DNA of 64,000 bases from Pseudolabrys sp. (GTDB lineage: Bacteria > Pseudomonadota > Alphaproteobacteria > Rhizobiales > Xanthobacteraceae): contig JAHBZF010000003.1 of NCBI GenBank assembly GCA_019635575.1, forward strand, positions 28,213-92,212. The letters are read 5' to 3'. Every line of letters starts with the position of its first letter. Positions within the stretch are counted from its first letter, which is position 1. Of this stretch, positions 63,739 to 64,000 are shown piece after piece. The notes beneath the pieces were generated by a model that saw only the letters and a program-made list of their open reading frames with translations, did not search any database and had not been told where the DNA came from. A program made the position numbers and the translations under genes.

Positions 63739-64000
63739 TTACTCCCCCGGCTGCAAAGCTGGGACATTGGCAGGGACGTCCGGCGGCACACCGCCGGCGA
63801 GAACGGGATCGGGCCGTTCGCTGACCTTGGCCGCTGCGCCTTCCGGCGCCGTGCGGATCGTCATCCAGATGTTGTAGGCGCCGATCACCGCGCCGATCAG
63901 GAAGAAGAGGCCGCCGACCGCGCGGGCGATGTAGTAGGGGTGCATCGCCACCAGTGAGTCGATGAACGAGTAGGCGAGCGTGCCGCTCTCGTTATAGGTC
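63739..64000 (-). CDS. ccoN: cbb3-type cytochrome c oxidase subunit I (CcoN/FixN), C-terminal part only
   Basis: Partial: the last ~86 residues, cut by the window edge. The frame continues through the edge (TYNESGTLAYSFIDSLVAMHPYYIARAVGG), so it is not a small gene starting at the Met in AMHPYY. The MHPYY-IRAxGG last helix is the CcoN end pattern, followed by a Pro-rich cytoplasmic tail. Catalytic heme-copper subunit, at the head of the ccoNOQP operon. Confidence 0.92.
   Translation of the reverse strand, partial: TYNESGTLAYSFIDSLVAMHPYYIARAVGGLFFLIGAVIGAYNIWMTIRTAPEGAAAKVSERPDPVLAGGVPPDVPANVPALQPGE

Overview
The window reads as chromosome of a high-GC alphaproteobacterium of the order Hyphomicrobiales (a Bradyrhizobium / Rhodopseudomonas / Pseudolabrys-like organism). 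This rests on the lepA protein, a fixNOQP-type cbb3 oxidase operon, an Omp25-like barrel with a C-terminal Phe, a LivKHMGF system, many Bug-type solute receptors, and one copy of a palindromic dispersed repeat (3598-3646) that I recognise from Bradyrhizobium-type genomes. The genus is an inference. I saw no tRNA, rRNA, CRISPR or insertion sequence.

Layout. 0.2-7.3 kb is mostly housekeeping: outer-membrane barrel, AraC regulator, MepA-like endopeptidase, lepA and a GT39 transferase. 7.4-22 kb is an aromatic-degradation block: nitronate monooxygenase, acyl-CoA ligase, TetR regulator, Bug receptor, CoA-transferase, a six-gene Rieske dioxygenase operon, and a divergent lower pathway (hydratase, aldolase, MhpB-type extradiol dioxygenase, MhpC-type hydrolase, ArsC). 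22-31 kb is a second catabolic block around a GntR regulator: Bug receptor, type I extradiol dioxygenase, FAH hydrolase, small VOC protein, 2-hydroxyacid dehydrogenase, MBL lactonase-like protein, alpha/beta hydrolase, amidohydrolase. 31-35.5 kb is livFGMHK. 35.9-44 kb holds an AraC regulator, two divergent paralogous VOC proteins, a third Bug receptor, 3-hydroxyanthranilate dioxygenase with a solitary molybdenum hydroxylase large subunit, and a LysR regulator. 44-48.7 kb is a three-subunit cytoplasmic molybdoenzyme resembling SoeABC. 48.7-54.4 kb is a beta-oxidation operon (FadE, thiolase, FadB). 54.5-58.4 kb holds a YiiX-like hydrolase, a second nitronate monooxygenase and an ABC-F ATPase. 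58.4-64 kb is the cbb3 oxidase operon, running off the right edge within ccoN.

How the genes work together. In the 7.4-22 kb block the ring dioxygenase (alpha, beta, ferredoxin, ferredoxin reductase) and the dihydrodiol dehydrogenase would yield a catechol. The MhpB and MhpC homologues would open and cleave it, and HpaH/HpaI homologues would finish to pyruvate plus an aldehyde. The CoA ligase, CoA-transferase and PaaI-like thioesterase suggest a side chain handled as a CoA thioester; a phenylpropanoid-like substrate is an inference.

The strongest new observation is a shared operator, CATACA-N4-TGTATG, at four places: 8408-8423, 10897-10912, 17912-17927 and 18084-18099. All lie in the control regions of this block and one is directly upstream of the TetR gene. 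At two sites the operator abuts the -10 box of a readable sigma-70-type promoter. I propose one TetR regulon of about 15 kb. A second, different motif occurs near the GntR block (25039-25068 and 25201-25214). A pair of 17-bp direct repeats spaced by 21 bp lies upstream of the first AraC gene.
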